A stretch of 64,000 nt of DNA from an uncultured Treponema sp. (GCF_946187725.1 NZ_CAMHSK010000003.1:62001-126000), one strand, 5' to 3'; counted from the stretch's first letter, positions 1 through 8,018 are shown. Notes: generated from the letters alone by a model not told the origin. Numbers and translations are program-made.

Positions 1-1
1 A

Positions 2-1156
2 GATCGCTCTATGGTTGAGCTTGGCTTCGTTGACAAAATCACTGACCAGCTCAAACTTCGCCGCGATCCTGTACAGTATCAGCTCTTCTGCGATGTTGAG
101 CCGGATCCATCAATCCAGACTGTACGCGAAGGTGTTGAGCTTATGCGCACATTCGCTCCAGATACAATCATCGCTCTTGGTGGTGGTTCTTCTATGGACT
201 GTGCTAAAGGTATGTGGCTCTTCTACGAGTACCCAGAAGTTGACTTCAACGACCTCAAACAGAAATTCATGGATATCCGTAAGCGTGCATTCCGCTATCC
301 AGACTTGGGCAAAAAAGCTCAGCTCGTTTGTATCCCGACAACATCTGGTACAGGTTCTGAGGTTACTCCATTCGCAGTTATCACAGACAAAACAGAGCAC
401 AAGAAATATCCTCTCGCTGACTACTCTCTCACACCGACAATCGCTATCGTTGACCCAACATTCACTTATGGCTTGCCAAAGAAGATCGTTGCCGATACAG
501 GTATGGACGTTCTTACACACGCAACAGAGGCTTATGTCTCAACAATGGCTAACGACTATACAGACGGTCTCTGTATTCAGGCTATCAAGATGGTGTTCAA
601 GTACCTCGAGCGTTCTTACAACAACGGCGGCGCCGACACAGAAGCTCGCGAGAAGATGCACAACGCTTCTTGTCTCGCAGGTATGGCATTCGCAAATGCC
701 TTCCTCGGTATGAACCACTCTATGGCTCACAAGATTGGTGGTGAATTCCATGTTCCACACGGACGCGCTAACGCTATCCTCTTGCCATTCACAATCCGTT
801 ACAATGGTACACAGCCAGACAAGATCTCAACATGGCCAAAATACAACTACTTCAAGGCTGCTGAGCGATACTGCGAGCTTGCTCGTATGCTCGGTCTCCC
901 AGCAAAAACAATAGAAGAGGGCGTAGAGTCTTATGCTAAGGCTTGTGGTGAGCTCGGTATGCGCTTGGGCATCGTCATGAACTTCAAGGGACAGGGCTTG
1001 GATGAAAAAGAGTATCTCGCAAATGTCGAGAAGCTCGCTTACCTCGCTTACGAGGATCAGTGTTCTCCAGTTAACCCACGCGTTCCACTCGTTGAGGACA
1101 TGAAGAAGATTCTCACAGACGCTTACTACACTGAAGAGTTTGTCGCAAAGAACTAA
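2..1156 (+). CDS. adhE: Bifunctional aldehyde/alcohol dehydrogenase AdhE, C-terminal part (5' truncated by window)
   Basis: The reading frame is open from base 2 and ends at TAA. It matches the iron-dependent alcohol dehydrogenase half of AdhE, which reduces acetaldehyde to ethanol with NADH. Visible landmarks are the nucleotide-binding segment IIALGGGSSMDCAK, the segment TTSGTGSEVTPFAV typical of AdhE, and the metal ligands in GMDVLTHATEAY (Asp, His), NHSMAHKIGG (His) and FHVPHG (His). The upstream acetyl-CoA reductase half, if present, lies outside the window, so a stand-alone Fe-ADH cannot be excluded, but DRSMVELGFVDKI reads like the AdhE linker region. Codon use is strongly biased (ctc, cgc, aca), as in highly expressed genes. 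A terminator follows directly, so this is the last gene of its transcript. Confidence 0.88.
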   Translation, partial: DRSMVELGFVDKITDQLKLRRDPVQYQLFCDVEPDPSIQTVREGVELMRTFAPDTIIALGGGSSMDCAKGMWLFYEYPEVDFNDLKQKFMDIRKRAFRYPDLGKKAQLVCIPTTSGTGSEVTPFAVITDKTEHKKYPLADYSLTPTIAIVDPTFTYGLPKKIVADTGMDVLTHATEAYVSTMANDYTDGLCIQAIKMVFKYLERSYNNGGADTEAREKMHNASCLAGMAFANAFLGMNHSMAHKIGGEFHVPHGRANAILLPFTIRYNGTQPDKISTWPKYNYFKAAERYCELARMLGLPAKTIEEGVESYAKACGELGMRLGIVMNFKGQGLDEKEYLANVEKLAYLAYEDQCSPVNPRVPLVEDMKKILTDAYYTEEFVAKN

Positions 1157-1186
1157 AGAGTAATGTAAAGCAAACTCTGATTAGGG

Positions 1187-1222
1187 AAACTCCGTCGCTC
1201 GTGAGGGTGGCGGAGTTTTTTT
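1187..1222 (+). terminator. Rho-independent terminator of adhE
   Basis: Arms 1187-1200 and 1205-1218 pair over 14 positions (three G-U pairs) around a GTGA tetraloop and run into seven T residues. Confidence 0.85.
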
Positions 1223-1273
1223 GTCCTTTATCATTTTCTGTAAAAAGACTATACTTCCTGCCAAGAGAATTCC

Positions 1274-2587
1274 ATGACAACCAGTGAACTTTTTGGGCGG
1301 GAAAAGGTCAGTCGCCTGCTTTTCAGGCTCGCTCCTCCTGTGATGTTTGCCCAGCTGATTCAGGCTCTTTACAATATCGTTGACAGTTTTTTTATCGGCC
1401 GGAACGGACTTGCGGGGCTTACGGCTCTTTCGATTATTTACCCCTTTCAGCTTCTGATGATTGCGCTTGCGGTTGGGAGTGGAGTTGGAATCAATACGGC
1501 CATGGCTATGAAAATGGGGCGGGGACGAAGGGAAGAAAGTGAGAAATTTGCCCAAATCGCCCTTCCTCTTGCCTTTATTCTTTGGCTTTTGTGCGCGATT
1601 CTGGGATTTTTATTCATGCCCTCTTATGCCAGACTCTTTACCGACTCTGAAGAAGTGATTGGCGAGGTCATCATTTACGGACGAATCTGCTGTATTTTCA
1701 GTTTCGGTCTTTTTTTTGAAAGCGTCTGGACTAAAGTCATTCAGGCTTACGGAAACATGCGGCTTCCCATGCTTGCCCAGATTGTCGGAGCCATTGTAAA
1801 CATAGTCCTGGACCCTTTTTTGATTTTCGGGCTCTGTGGCCTTCCCCGTCTTGGAATCGAGGGGGCGGCAATTGCGACGGTGGCAGGTCAGATTGCGGCG
1901 GCTCTCCTTGTCATGCCAAAGGGCTTTCGTCCACCTCTCCTGCTCAAATTTTTTGCTCCTTATGCTTTTCTTGTCTTTAAGTTGGGGCTTCCCAATATGC
2001 TCATGCAGGCGGCCTATACTTTCTATATTCTTGGCCTCAACCTGATTCTTGAAGGATTTTCTGATGCGGCTGTTACGGCACTGGGCCTTTACTACAAGTG
2101 GCAGACTTTCTTTTTCATTCCTCTTGGAGCCATGCAGACTTGTGTCGTCCCGATTTTGAGCTTCAATTTCGGGGCAGAGAATTTTGACCGCTGCAAAAGA
2201 ATCGTCCGGGACTCAATCATCTTTGGCCTTTCCCTCATGGCTGTGGGAACCCTCTGCTTCGAGTTTATTCCAGGTCCTATGTTCCGCTTTTTTACAAGCG
2301 ATGAAGAAGTCATAAAAATCGGCAGCTGGGGCTTTCACTTTATCGGCGTCAGTTTTCTTCCCATGGTGACTTCCCTTATGTTTCCTGTCGTTTTTCAGGC
2401 TCTTTCTCTTCCAGTCCGAAGCTCCCTTCTGACAATTATCAGGACTGTCATTCTTTTTGTGCCTCTCGGCTGGATTTTTTCCCGCTTCGGTCTGGAATAT
2501 TTCTGGCTTACATTTCCTGTCACGGAAAGCCTGACCACGCTGGCAGGATTTTTTATGTATCGAAGGATTTTCTTAAGGAAACACTGA
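1274..2587 (+). CDS. MATE family multidrug/Na+ efflux transporter
   Basis: A 437-aa integral membrane protein with about 12 hydrophobic segments in two homologous halves. The N-terminus (LFRLAPPVMFAQLIQALYNIVDSFFIG) carries the MATE signature in which a polar helix with NIVDSFFIG follows the first turn, and KVIQAYGNMRLPMLAQ with NIVLDPFLIFG marks the family's conserved loop. Such proteins expel cationic compounds in exchange for Na+ or H+. Length is normal for the family. Start at 1274 is the first ATG; a TATACT box lies at about 1249, giving a short leader with AAGAGA as a weak ribosome site. The stop codon lies inside the first arm of a perfect 15-bp inverted repeat. Substrate cannot be told from sequence. 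Confidence 0.9.
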   Translation: MTTSELFGREKVSRLLFRLAPPVMFAQLIQALYNIVDSFFIGRNGLAGLTALSIIYPFQLLMIALAVGSGVGINTAMAMKMGRGRREESEKFAQIALPLAFILWLLCAILGFLFMPSYARLFTDSEEVIGEVIIYGRICCIFSFGLFFESVWTKVIQAYGNMRLPMLAQIVGAIVNIVLDPFLIFGLCGLPRLGIEGAAIATVAGQIAAALLVMPKGFRPPLLLKFFAPYAFLVFKLGLPNMLMQAAYTFYILGLNLILEGFSDAAVTALGLYYKWQTFFFIPLGAMQTCVVPILSFNFGAENFDRCKRIVRDSIIFGLSLMAVGTLCFEFIPGPMFRFFTSDEEVIKIGSWGFHFIGVSFLPMVTSLMFPVVFQALSLPVRSSLLTIIRTVILFVPLGWIFSRFGLEYFWLTFPVTESLTTLAGFFMYRRIFLRKH

Positions 2588-2711
2588 TTAATTCAATAGA
2601 GAATTAATCAGTGTTCTCATTGAATGTTGCAAATTGTCCGTAACTCAGAAAGTTACGGCAATTTGACGGGAAGTGCGGATTAATCGCATCAAGTGTTAAT
2701 CTGCACTTCCC
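2580..2711. repeat. Three consecutive long hairpins
   Basis: Hairpin 1: perfect 15-bp arms 2580-2594/2601-2615, loop 6, containing the stop codon of the MATE gene. Hairpin 2: arms 2630-2645/2651-2665, one bulge, loop 5. Hairpin 3: 16-nt arms 2668-2683/2696-2711, one mismatch, loop 12. None is followed by a T-run. A fourth, imperfect one lies at 2713-2757. They fill almost the whole gap before the next gene. Confidence 0.85.
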
Positions 2712-2712
2712 T

Positions 2713-2757
2713 AAAAGCCGGACTCTGATTTATTTGAGATTCGGGAGCCTGGCTTTT
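2713..2757 (+). terminator. Imperfect hairpin, possible terminator
   Basis: Arms 2713-2725 and 2745-2757 pair as AAAAGCC..CTC with GAG..GGCTTTT, with a 3-nt internal mismatch, ending in four T residues. Weak as a terminator, but it is the last of four hairpins after the MATE gene. Confidence 0.4.
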
Positions 2758-2802
2758 CATGTTTCGGTTTTCAATTTTCACTTTTTTTTCTATAATATTT
2801 CC

Positions 2803-3570
2803 ATGACTCCAGCCCAGTTCAAGATTTTTTCTGATTTCCGAAGCTCTTTCCGCTCTTATTGCGATGAACTTTCTTCTGCTTACGGCGAAGACTTAAGGCC
2901 CCTGCAGATTGCAGCCCGCTTAAAGGATACGCCTGAATACCCCATTGAAACCCCCGTGGTTTACAACACTTCCCTTGATGAAATCACTCAGGAAAGCGAA
3001 ATCCGCTTGATTGTGATTGGCGACAACCCCGGAAAAGACGAGCAACGAAGCTATAATCAAAAGTATCTCGTGGGTCAGAGCGGGAAGATTGCCTCAGGCT
3101 TCTTTCTGAAAAATCCTGAATTCAATACTGATTTCCGAAAAAATGCCATTATCCTGAACAAAACTCCGCTTCACACGGCAAAGACGAATCACCTAAAATA
3201 TCTTCTGAAAAATGGCGGCCAGAAAATCGCAAAAATCATCTCAGAAAGTCAGATTTACATGGCTCAAAAAACGGCTCAGCTTCATAAAGATTTGTGTGCC
3301 GCGGCCCGTGAAGGCGGAATCGAGCCGGAAGTATGGCTTGTAGGCTATGCGGAGCTTAAAGGGAAGGGGCTTTTCCTTGAATACAGGGACGAGCTGAAAA
3401 AATCTTACGGCGAGAGTAAGGCTTGGGAGAAAGTTTTTGTCTTTCAGCACTTTTCCATGAACCGTTTTTCCATCGATTTGAATAATTTCAAAAAAGAACA
3501 CAGCGATTTTACAATTCTGGAAGCGGCACATGAGCTGGGGCGGATTCACAAAAACGAAATCTTTAAATAG
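2803..3570 (+). CDS. Uracil-DNA glycosylase superfamily-like protein
   Basis: A 255-aa soluble protein. RLIVIGDNPGKDEQ followed by YLVGQSGKIASGFF resembles motif 1 of the UDG fold (family 4 and 5 enzymes have G-E-A-P-G-xx-E-D then FVGRAG), and HFSMNRFS near the end may be the second active-site loop. It could remove uracil or another damaged base from DNA, but the match is distant and the catalytic residue is not certain. A longer frame opens further upstream; I chose ATG 2803 because a TATAAT box lies at 2791-2796, only 6 nt before it, which would put the transcript start at the ATG and leave no room for an upstream start. There is no ribosome site, so the mRNA is probably leaderless. Confidence 0.55.
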   Translation: MTPAQFKIFSDFRSSFRSYCDELSSAYGEDLRPLQIAARLKDTPEYPIETPVVYNTSLDEITQESEIRLIVIGDNPGKDEQRSYNQKYLVGQSGKIASGFFLKNPEFNTDFRKNAIILNKTPLHTAKTNHLKYLLKNGGQKIAKIISESQIYMAQKTAQLHKDLCAAAREGGIEPEVWLVGYAELKGKGLFLEYRDELKKSYGESKAWEKVFVFQHFSMNRFSIDLNNFKKEHSDFTILEAAHELGRIHKNEIFK

Positions 3571-3615
3571 TCTTTTTGCTGTCAACATTACGCTTTCTGT
3601 GTTATAATTTTATTT

Positions 3616-3927
3616 ATGACTTTTCTTATTTATTCAATGATTGCTTGCGGTGTTCTCATAATGGTCACAAATATTGTGCGCTATATCCGATTTTCATTGA
3701 GTTTAAAGGATGTCCTCACCGGCGGCAAAGGCTATGTGTCGATTCTGAAAATTACTGCCCTCATCCTGCTTATATTTTTCCTCGGCGGATATATTTTCAT
3801 CGGATTTTTCAGCAATCCTGATTTGATGATGGCGGGCGTGCTTTTCGGAGGCAGCATTTTTGTCGCGATTATCCTCACTTTGCTTTTCCGCCTTGTCTTT
3901 ACCGTAAAGGAAACTGTCTTTCCATGA
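3616..3927 (+). CDS. Small membrane protein with three predicted helices, coupled to HD-GYP gene
   Basis: A 103-aa hydrophobic protein with segments near residues 2-20, 43-65 and 70-95. I recognise no family. Its stop overlaps the next gene's start as ATGA, so the two are translated together and it is likely the membrane partner or the detached membrane part of the c-di-GMP phosphodiesterase encoded next. A TATAAT box at 3603-3608 ends 7 nt before the ATG and there is no ribosome site, which suggests a leaderless transcript for the pair. Confidence 0.7.
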   Translation: MTFLIYSMIACGVLIMVTNIVRYIRFSLSLKDVLTGGKGYVSILKITALILLIFFLGGYIFIGFFSNPDLMMAGVLFGGSIFVAIILTLLFRLVFTVKETVFP

Positions 3928-4508
3928 CAGAAACTCTGGTCGGCATGATTGAGTCACGAGACCCGAACTTAAACGGACACAGCCGCTATGTGCAGAATCT
4001 TACAATGCTCTTCTATAAATATCTTCCTGCCGAAATGCGAAAAAACATCAATGCCCTGAGTCTTGAATATGCCGCCCTCATGCACGATGTGGGAAAACTT
4101 GGAATCCCGGAAAAAGTGCTGAACAAGCCGGGCAAGCTGGATGATGAGGAATGGAAGATAATGAAAGATCATCCCAATCTCGGCGTAAAATTCATGTCGC
4201 CCATACACTCTTTTGACAATATAATGCCATGGATTTTGTATCATCACGAGCGTATTGACGGAAAGGGCTATTACGGCTTGACGGCGGAGCAAATTCCCCT
4301 GCCTGCAAAAATAATCTCAATCTGCGACACATATTCTGCAATCACCATGCGCCGCTCTTACAAGGAGCCCATGAGCCACGAGACTGCGATGAAAATTATC
4401 AACGAGGTGGCGGGAAGTCAGCTGGACGCGGATTTGGTCAGAATCTTCAACAAAATACCCAAGGAAGAACTTGAAACATGTGTGCCTAATGTCCCGGATT
4501 TAATGTAG
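3924..4508 (+). CDS. HD-GYP domain cyclic-di-GMP phosphodiesterase
   Basis: A 194-aa protein that is essentially one HD-GYP domain. The metal motif MHDVGKLGIP (about residue 54), HPNLGVKFM, HHERIDGKGYYGL (about residue 108) and the following DTYSAIT..RSYK block are all in place and in order. The family hydrolyses c-di-GMP to pGpG or GMP. The name-giving GYP is GYY here; the HD pair and the HHE histidines are intact, so activity is plausible. There is no sensor domain; the upstream membrane gene, overlapping by 4 bp, may supply localisation. Its 3' end overlaps the convergent XRE gene by 23 bp. Confidence 0.85.
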   Translation: MTETLVGMIESRDPNLNGHSRYVQNLTMLFYKYLPAEMRKNINALSLEYAALMHDVGKLGIPEKVLNKPGKLDDEEWKIMKDHPNLGVKFMSPIHSFDNIMPWILYHHERIDGKGYYGLTAEQIPLPAKIISICDTYSAITMRRSYKEPMSHETAMKIINEVAGSQLDADLVRIFNKIPKEELETCVPNVPDLM

Positions 4509-4884
4509 ATGAAGGCTCAAGATTATCAGCAAGTTTTTTTACCATCTGAATTATCGGTTCTTTAATGGAGAGCGGAAGTTTTTCCAGATTTTCAATGAGC
4601 TGCTGATTTTTTTTGTAAAGATTGATGCTTCTCATTTTGATGTTCTCATCTGAGTTTTCTTCTGAGAATGATAGCTGTATCTTTGTTTTTTCTTCGCCAA
4701 CTAGATATTCAATGGGTACATCCAAAACTTTTGAGATTTTTATTGCCGTGTCCGCACCTGGCATACTGTCTCGCTCTAAACCAAGTCCTATTCCCTGATA
4801 TGTAATATTTGCTTTGAATGCCAGTTCTTTTCGAGACAAACCCTGATATTCTCTTTCCTGTTCAACTTTTGCCCAAAAACCCAT
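4486..4884 (-). CDS. XRE/Cro-cI family helix-turn-helix regulator
   Basis: A 132-aa protein with an N-terminal HTH_3 domain: GLSRKELAFKANITYQGIGLGLERDSMPGADTAIKISKVLDVPIEYLVGEE, the usual layout of XRE regulators with the phrase A-x-K-I-x-x-x-L-x-V-x-x-x-x-L. The C-terminal half is charged and helical (KKNQQLIENLEKL) and may dimerise. It is divergent from the SLBB gene, and the gap between them holds two TAGTAG palindromes that are probable operators. A TATAAA box ends 7 nt upstream of the ATG with no ribosome site, so its message may be leaderless. Its 3' end overlaps the HD-GYP gene tail to tail. Confidence 0.85.
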   Translation of the reverse strand: MGFWAKVEQEREYQGLSRKELAFKANITYQGIGLGLERDSMPGADTAIKISKVLDVPIEYLVGEEKTKIQLSFSEENSDENIKMRSINLYKKNQQLIENLEKLPLSIKEPIIQMVKKLADNLEPSSTLNPGH

Positions 4885-4925
4885 GATTAAGTTTATAACA
4901 ATGGTTGTTTTTTGGACTTGATTAG

Positions 4926-4973
4926 CTACTATAGTAGTGATATACTACAGTAGTTTTTAGAATCTTTAGTAGT
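4926..4973. promoter_or_regulatory. Putative XRE operator array
   Basis: CTACTATAGTAG at 4926-4937 is a perfect 12-bp palindrome; ACTACAGTAGT at 4944-4954 is a second dyad; TTTAGTAGT at 4965-4973 is a third half-site. Dyad centres lie about 17.5 bp apart. The array covers the divergent promoters of the XRE gene and the SLBB gene (TAGAAT at 4958-4963). Confidence 0.6.
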
Positions 4974-4979
4974 TTTTGT

Positions 4980-6224
4980 ATGCTGGTTCATTCGCTTAAA
5001 AAAGATATTTCGATTTTCTTATTTATTCTGATTTTTACACCTTTCTCTCATGCGGAAGGATTCTCGCCGCCGGTCACTTCCGTAACAGTGGACGAAACAA
5101 AATCCAAAGAAAGTGTGAATGAGTCCGTTCAGCTTCTTGCAGACCCGCAACTTGCCATGTCAGTTCCGAATTATCCTGTCACGGCGGGCGATGTTTACAG
5201 TCTTGCATTTGCGGCTGGGGCGACTCCTGTTCATTATACAATCCCTGTCGATACAAGTTATAAGATTCGTGTCGCAAATCTTGGTGTCATAAAGTGTGCT
5301 GGTCTTACCTATAATCAGCTGAAGGTGCAGGTCGAATATCTCGTAAGCCAAAATTATCCAATGGCAGGAACTCAATTCGTGCTTCAAAATCCTGCTGTTT
5401 TTCTTGTCAGCATTGTCGGGGAGGTTAGGACGGCTTCGGAGCGAAAAGCATGGGCATTGACGAGACTTTCGGCTTTTATCGCTTCAAGCATGACTTCTTA
5501 TTCTTCGAACCGTTCTGTCACGGTGATTTCAGCCGATGGCAAAAAACGAATTTATGATTTGTTCAAGGCTTCGCGGAGCGGTGATTTCTCCCAAAATCCG
5601 TATTTGCGGCCGGGAGATAAAATATTTGTAGGTCGGTGTGACCGAAAAGTCAGCATAAGCGGCTCTGTTGAGCGACCAGGTGTTTATGAACTTCTTGATG
5701 GTGAAAATTTACGGGATTTGGTGTTTTCGTATGCTTCCAATGCGACGAAAACCGCGAATCTCTCAAAAATTCAGTTGGTGCGAATTTGTGATGAAGATAT
5801 TGTTCTTGAAAAAGTTCTCTACCTTTCAGAGGCAGATTTGGAAAATAATTTCGTTCTTAACGATAAAGACAGAATTTTTATCCCCGATTGGAGCGTGCAG
5901 CAGCCTGTTGTCGAGATAAAGGGAATCATAAAAAATCCGCTCACGATGAAATCTGATTCTGATATACACGCAATCGAAAGCGACAAAATGTATAAGACGA
6001 AAATACACTTTTATATAGAAGAAAGTTACGCTTCCCTTATCAGGCGAATCAGGAATATGTTCACTGATTTTTCTGATTTGGCGGAAATGTATGTTGAAAG
6101 AGAAGATGTCACTTTTAAACTTGATGCGGATAAAATCTTGGAGGATTTTGACTTTGAAAGTCCTTATAAAGTCGAAAAAAACGATGTCATAATCGTGCCG
6201 TATCTGCCGATGTTTGCAAATTGA
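4980..6224 (+). CDS. SLBB-domain polysaccharide export-type protein
   Basis: A 414-aa exported protein with a signal peptide (residues 1-25, cleavage after FSHA). YPVTAGDVYSLAFAAG with VPVDTSYKIRVANLGVIKCAGLTYNQL resembles the Poly_export (Wza N-terminal) domain, and KVSISGSVERPGVYELLDGENLRDLVFSYA is a clear SLBB domain at about residues 222-252, with a further SLBB-like part near VVEIKGIIKNPL. Such proteins form or line outer-membrane channels for exopolysaccharide. No Wzc-like kinase or glycosyltransferase lies next to it, so it is isolated. It is divergent from an XRE regulator across an operator-like array and close to a c-di-GMP phosphodiesterase, which hints at regulated export. Start ATG 4980 has no good ribosome site; TAGAAT at 4958 would give a leader of about 10 nt. 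Confidence 0.75.
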   Translation: MLVHSLKKDISIFLFILIFTPFSHAEGFSPPVTSVTVDETKSKESVNESVQLLADPQLAMSVPNYPVTAGDVYSLAFAAGATPVHYTIPVDTSYKIRVANLGVIKCAGLTYNQLKVQVEYLVSQNYPMAGTQFVLQNPAVFLVSIVGEVRTASERKAWALTRLSAFIASSMTSYSSNRSVTVISADGKKRIYDLFKASRSGDFSQNPYLRPGDKIFVGRCDRKVSISGSVERPGVYELLDGENLRDLVFSYASNATKTANLSKIQLVRICDEDIVLEKVLYLSEADLENNFVLNDKDRIFIPDWSVQQPVVEIKGIIKNPLTMKSDSDIHAIESDKMYKTKIHFYIEESYASLIRRIRNMFTDFSDLAEMYVEREDVTFKLDADKILEDFDFESPYKVEKNDVIIVPYLPMFAN

Positions 6225-6237
6225 ACAGCATTCTGGT

Positions 6238-6306
6238 CTTGCATCAGCCTTGCATGAGACTTGCATATTTTTTCGTAAAACGCTATGATTTTTGCATAAA
6301 TATTCA
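6238..6306 (+). promoter_or_regulatory. argG promoter region with CTTGCAT iterons and ARG box
   Basis: CTTGCAT occurs at 6238, 6249 and 6260, exactly 11 bp apart; the third supplies a -35 (TTGCAT 6261-6266) 17 bp before a -10 (TATGAT 6284-6289). TGCATAAATATTCA at 6293-6306 matches the ArgR/AhrC operator half-pair TGAATWWWWATTCA at 13 of 14 positions and sits on the transcript start. Confidence 0.65.
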
Positions 6307-6335
6307 TTTTTTTTATATTTTAGCGAGGCATTTTT

Positions 6336-7601
6336 ATGGCTAAAGACAAAGTAATTCTTGCTTATTCAGGCGGTTTGGACACGACTGTTATCATTCCGTG
6401 GCTCAAAGAAAACTATGATTATGATGTAATCGCTGTCTGTATCGATGTCGGTCAGGGCGATGATTGGGAACTTATCAAAGGCCGCGCCCTCAAAACCGGC
6501 GCTTCTGCCTGCTATGTCGTTGACGCACGACAGGAATACATCGAAGAATACATCTGGCCGGCCCTCAAGGCTAATGCTGTTTACGAAGACGAATATTTGC
6601 TCGGAACTTCTACAGCGCGCCCTCTCATTGGTAAAATCCTTGTAGAATATGCTCGTCAGGAAGGTGCTGTTGCAATCTGTCACGGTGCTACAGGAAAAGG
6701 CAATGACCAGGTTCGTTTCGAGCTTGCAATCAAGGCTTTTGCTCCGGATTTGCGTGTAATCGCTGCTTGGCGTGACGACAAATGGAACATGGACAGCCGC
6801 GATGCCGAGATTAAATTCCTTGAAGACCGTGGTCTCGAAGTTCCAATGAAGAAAGACCAGTCTTATTCACGCGACGAGAACATCTGGCACATTTCGCACG
6901 AAGGTCTTGAACTTGAGAAGACTGAGAACGAGCCGAATTATCCTCATATGCTCAAAAATACTGTTGTTCCAGAAAAGGCTTCTGATGAAGGCGAGTATGT
7001 AACAATTGAATGGGAAAAAGGCATTCCTGTAAGCGTAAACGGCAAAAAGATGAACGGCCTTGAACTTATGACCGAACTCAACAAAATCGGCGGAAGAAAC
7101 GGCGTTGGTCTCGTTGACATCTGCGAGAATCGCTGCGTCGGCATGAAGAGCCGTGGTGTTTATGAGACACCGGGCGGAGCAATCCTTTACTTCGCTCACC
7201 GCATGATGGATCACATTTGTCTTGACCGCGACACATATCACTACAAGCAGCAGGTTTCTTTGCGTCTTGCAGAATTGATTTATGACGGAAAAGTTTTCAC
7301 GCCGCTTTATGATGCTCTTATGGCTTTTGTTGACTCAACTCAGCAGACTGTTACAGGCTGGACAAAAGTCAAGCTCGTAAAAGGTCAGATTCGTGCCGCA
7401 GGAAGTGGCTCAAAATACAGTCTTTACAATGAAGACATCGCTTCATTCACAACTGGCGAACTTTACAACCACAAGGACGCTCAGGGATTCATCACATTGT
7501 TCGGCTTGCCACTCAAAGTACGCGCTATGATGGAGCAGAAAGTAGGTGAAGGTCAGGCTGTAAAAGAAAGCAAAAACTTGAAGAAACGCCCTACTGAATA
7601 G
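6336..7601 (+). CDS. argG: Argininosuccinate synthase
   Basis: A 421-aa full-length enzyme joining citrulline and aspartate with ATP to form argininosuccinate, the penultimate step of arginine synthesis, in the cytoplasm. The N-type ATP pyrophosphatase loop AYSGGLDTTVII is at residues 9-20; GTSTARPLIGK, HGATGKGNDQVRFE and GLVDICENRCVGMKSRGVYETPGG are family signatures. Start ATG 6336 follows GCGAGG at 6323-6328. No other arg gene is adjacent. A putative ARG box overlaps the promoter, so repression by arginine through an ArgR-type protein is likely, though no argR is in this window. A strong terminator follows. Confidence 0.97.
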   Translation: MAKDKVILAYSGGLDTTVIIPWLKENYDYDVIAVCIDVGQGDDWELIKGRALKTGASACYVVDARQEYIEEYIWPALKANAVYEDEYLLGTSTARPLIGKILVEYARQEGAVAICHGATGKGNDQVRFELAIKAFAPDLRVIAAWRDDKWNMDSRDAEIKFLEDRGLEVPMKKDQSYSRDENIWHISHEGLELEKTENEPNYPHMLKNTVVPEKASDEGEYVTIEWEKGIPVSVNGKKMNGLELMTELNKIGGRNGVGLVDICENRCVGMKSRGVYETPGGAILYFAHRMMDHICLDRDTYHYKQQVSLRLAELIYDGKVFTPLYDALMAFVDSTQQTVTGWTKVKLVKGQIRAAGSGSKYSLYNEDIASFTTGELYNHKDAQGFITLFGLPLKVRAMMEQKVGEGQAVKESKNLKKRPTE

Positions 7602-7608
7602 AGCAATT

Positions 7609-7636
7609 TCCCCGCATCCGTGCGGGGATTTTTTTT
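7609..7636 (+). terminator. Rho-independent terminator of argG
   Basis: Perfect 8-bp stem TCCCCGCA/TGCGGGGA with a TCCG loop and eight T residues. Confidence 0.93.
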
Positions 7637-7697
7637 GCGGATATTTTTGTTTAAAACTTGTTTCTTTCAATAGAAAAATGTGCTAGAATATTCTGGT

Positions 7698-8018
7698 ATG
7701 AATGAAAAAATGAATGAAAATCAGGAGCTTGATGCCGCTGATTTGGAAAATTCTCTTCGCGAGATGTGCAATCTTCTTTCAAAAAACAACGACGCCTCTT
7801 TTATTTATGATTTTTTCGGATGTCTTTTTACTCCAGCAGAATTAAATGATTTTGCAAAACGCTGGCTTCTTGTTCGTGAAATTGACAAAGGTACGACTCA
7901 GCGTGAAATTGCTAAAAAATTCCATATTTCCCTCTGCAAGATTACGCGTGGTTCAAGGGAACTTAAAAAAGAAGATTCTGCTTTCCGAAAATTGCTTGAT
8001 TGTGCTGACCGTATTTAG
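7698..8018 (+). CDS. TrpR/YerC-like DNA-binding regulator
   Basis: A 106-aa protein of the Trp repressor superfamily. The segment FTPAELNDFAKRWLLVREIDKGTTQREIAKKFHISLCKITRGSREL has the helix order of TrpR, with the reading head at TQREIAKKFHISLCKITRGS, the family's most conserved stretch. It probably acts as a dimer; it is closer to the YerC/YecD group than to E. coli TrpR, and its ligand, if any, is unknown. Earlier in-frame ATG at 7680 exists, but TAGAAT at 7684-7689 is a good -10 box ending 8 nt before ATG 7698, so I chose 7698; ATG 7710 is also possible. The stop codon lies at the start of a dispersed repeat. No trp gene is nearby. Confidence 0.8.
   Translation: MNEKMNENQELDAADLENSLREMCNLLSKNNDASFIYDFFGCLFTPAELNDFAKRWLLVREIDKGTTQREIAKKFHISLCKITRGSRELKKEDSAFRKLLDCADRI

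Noticed and set aside
15-713. Long open frame inside adhE, shifted by one
   Set aside because: Shadow of adhE; low-complexity Ser/Leu product from the biased codons.
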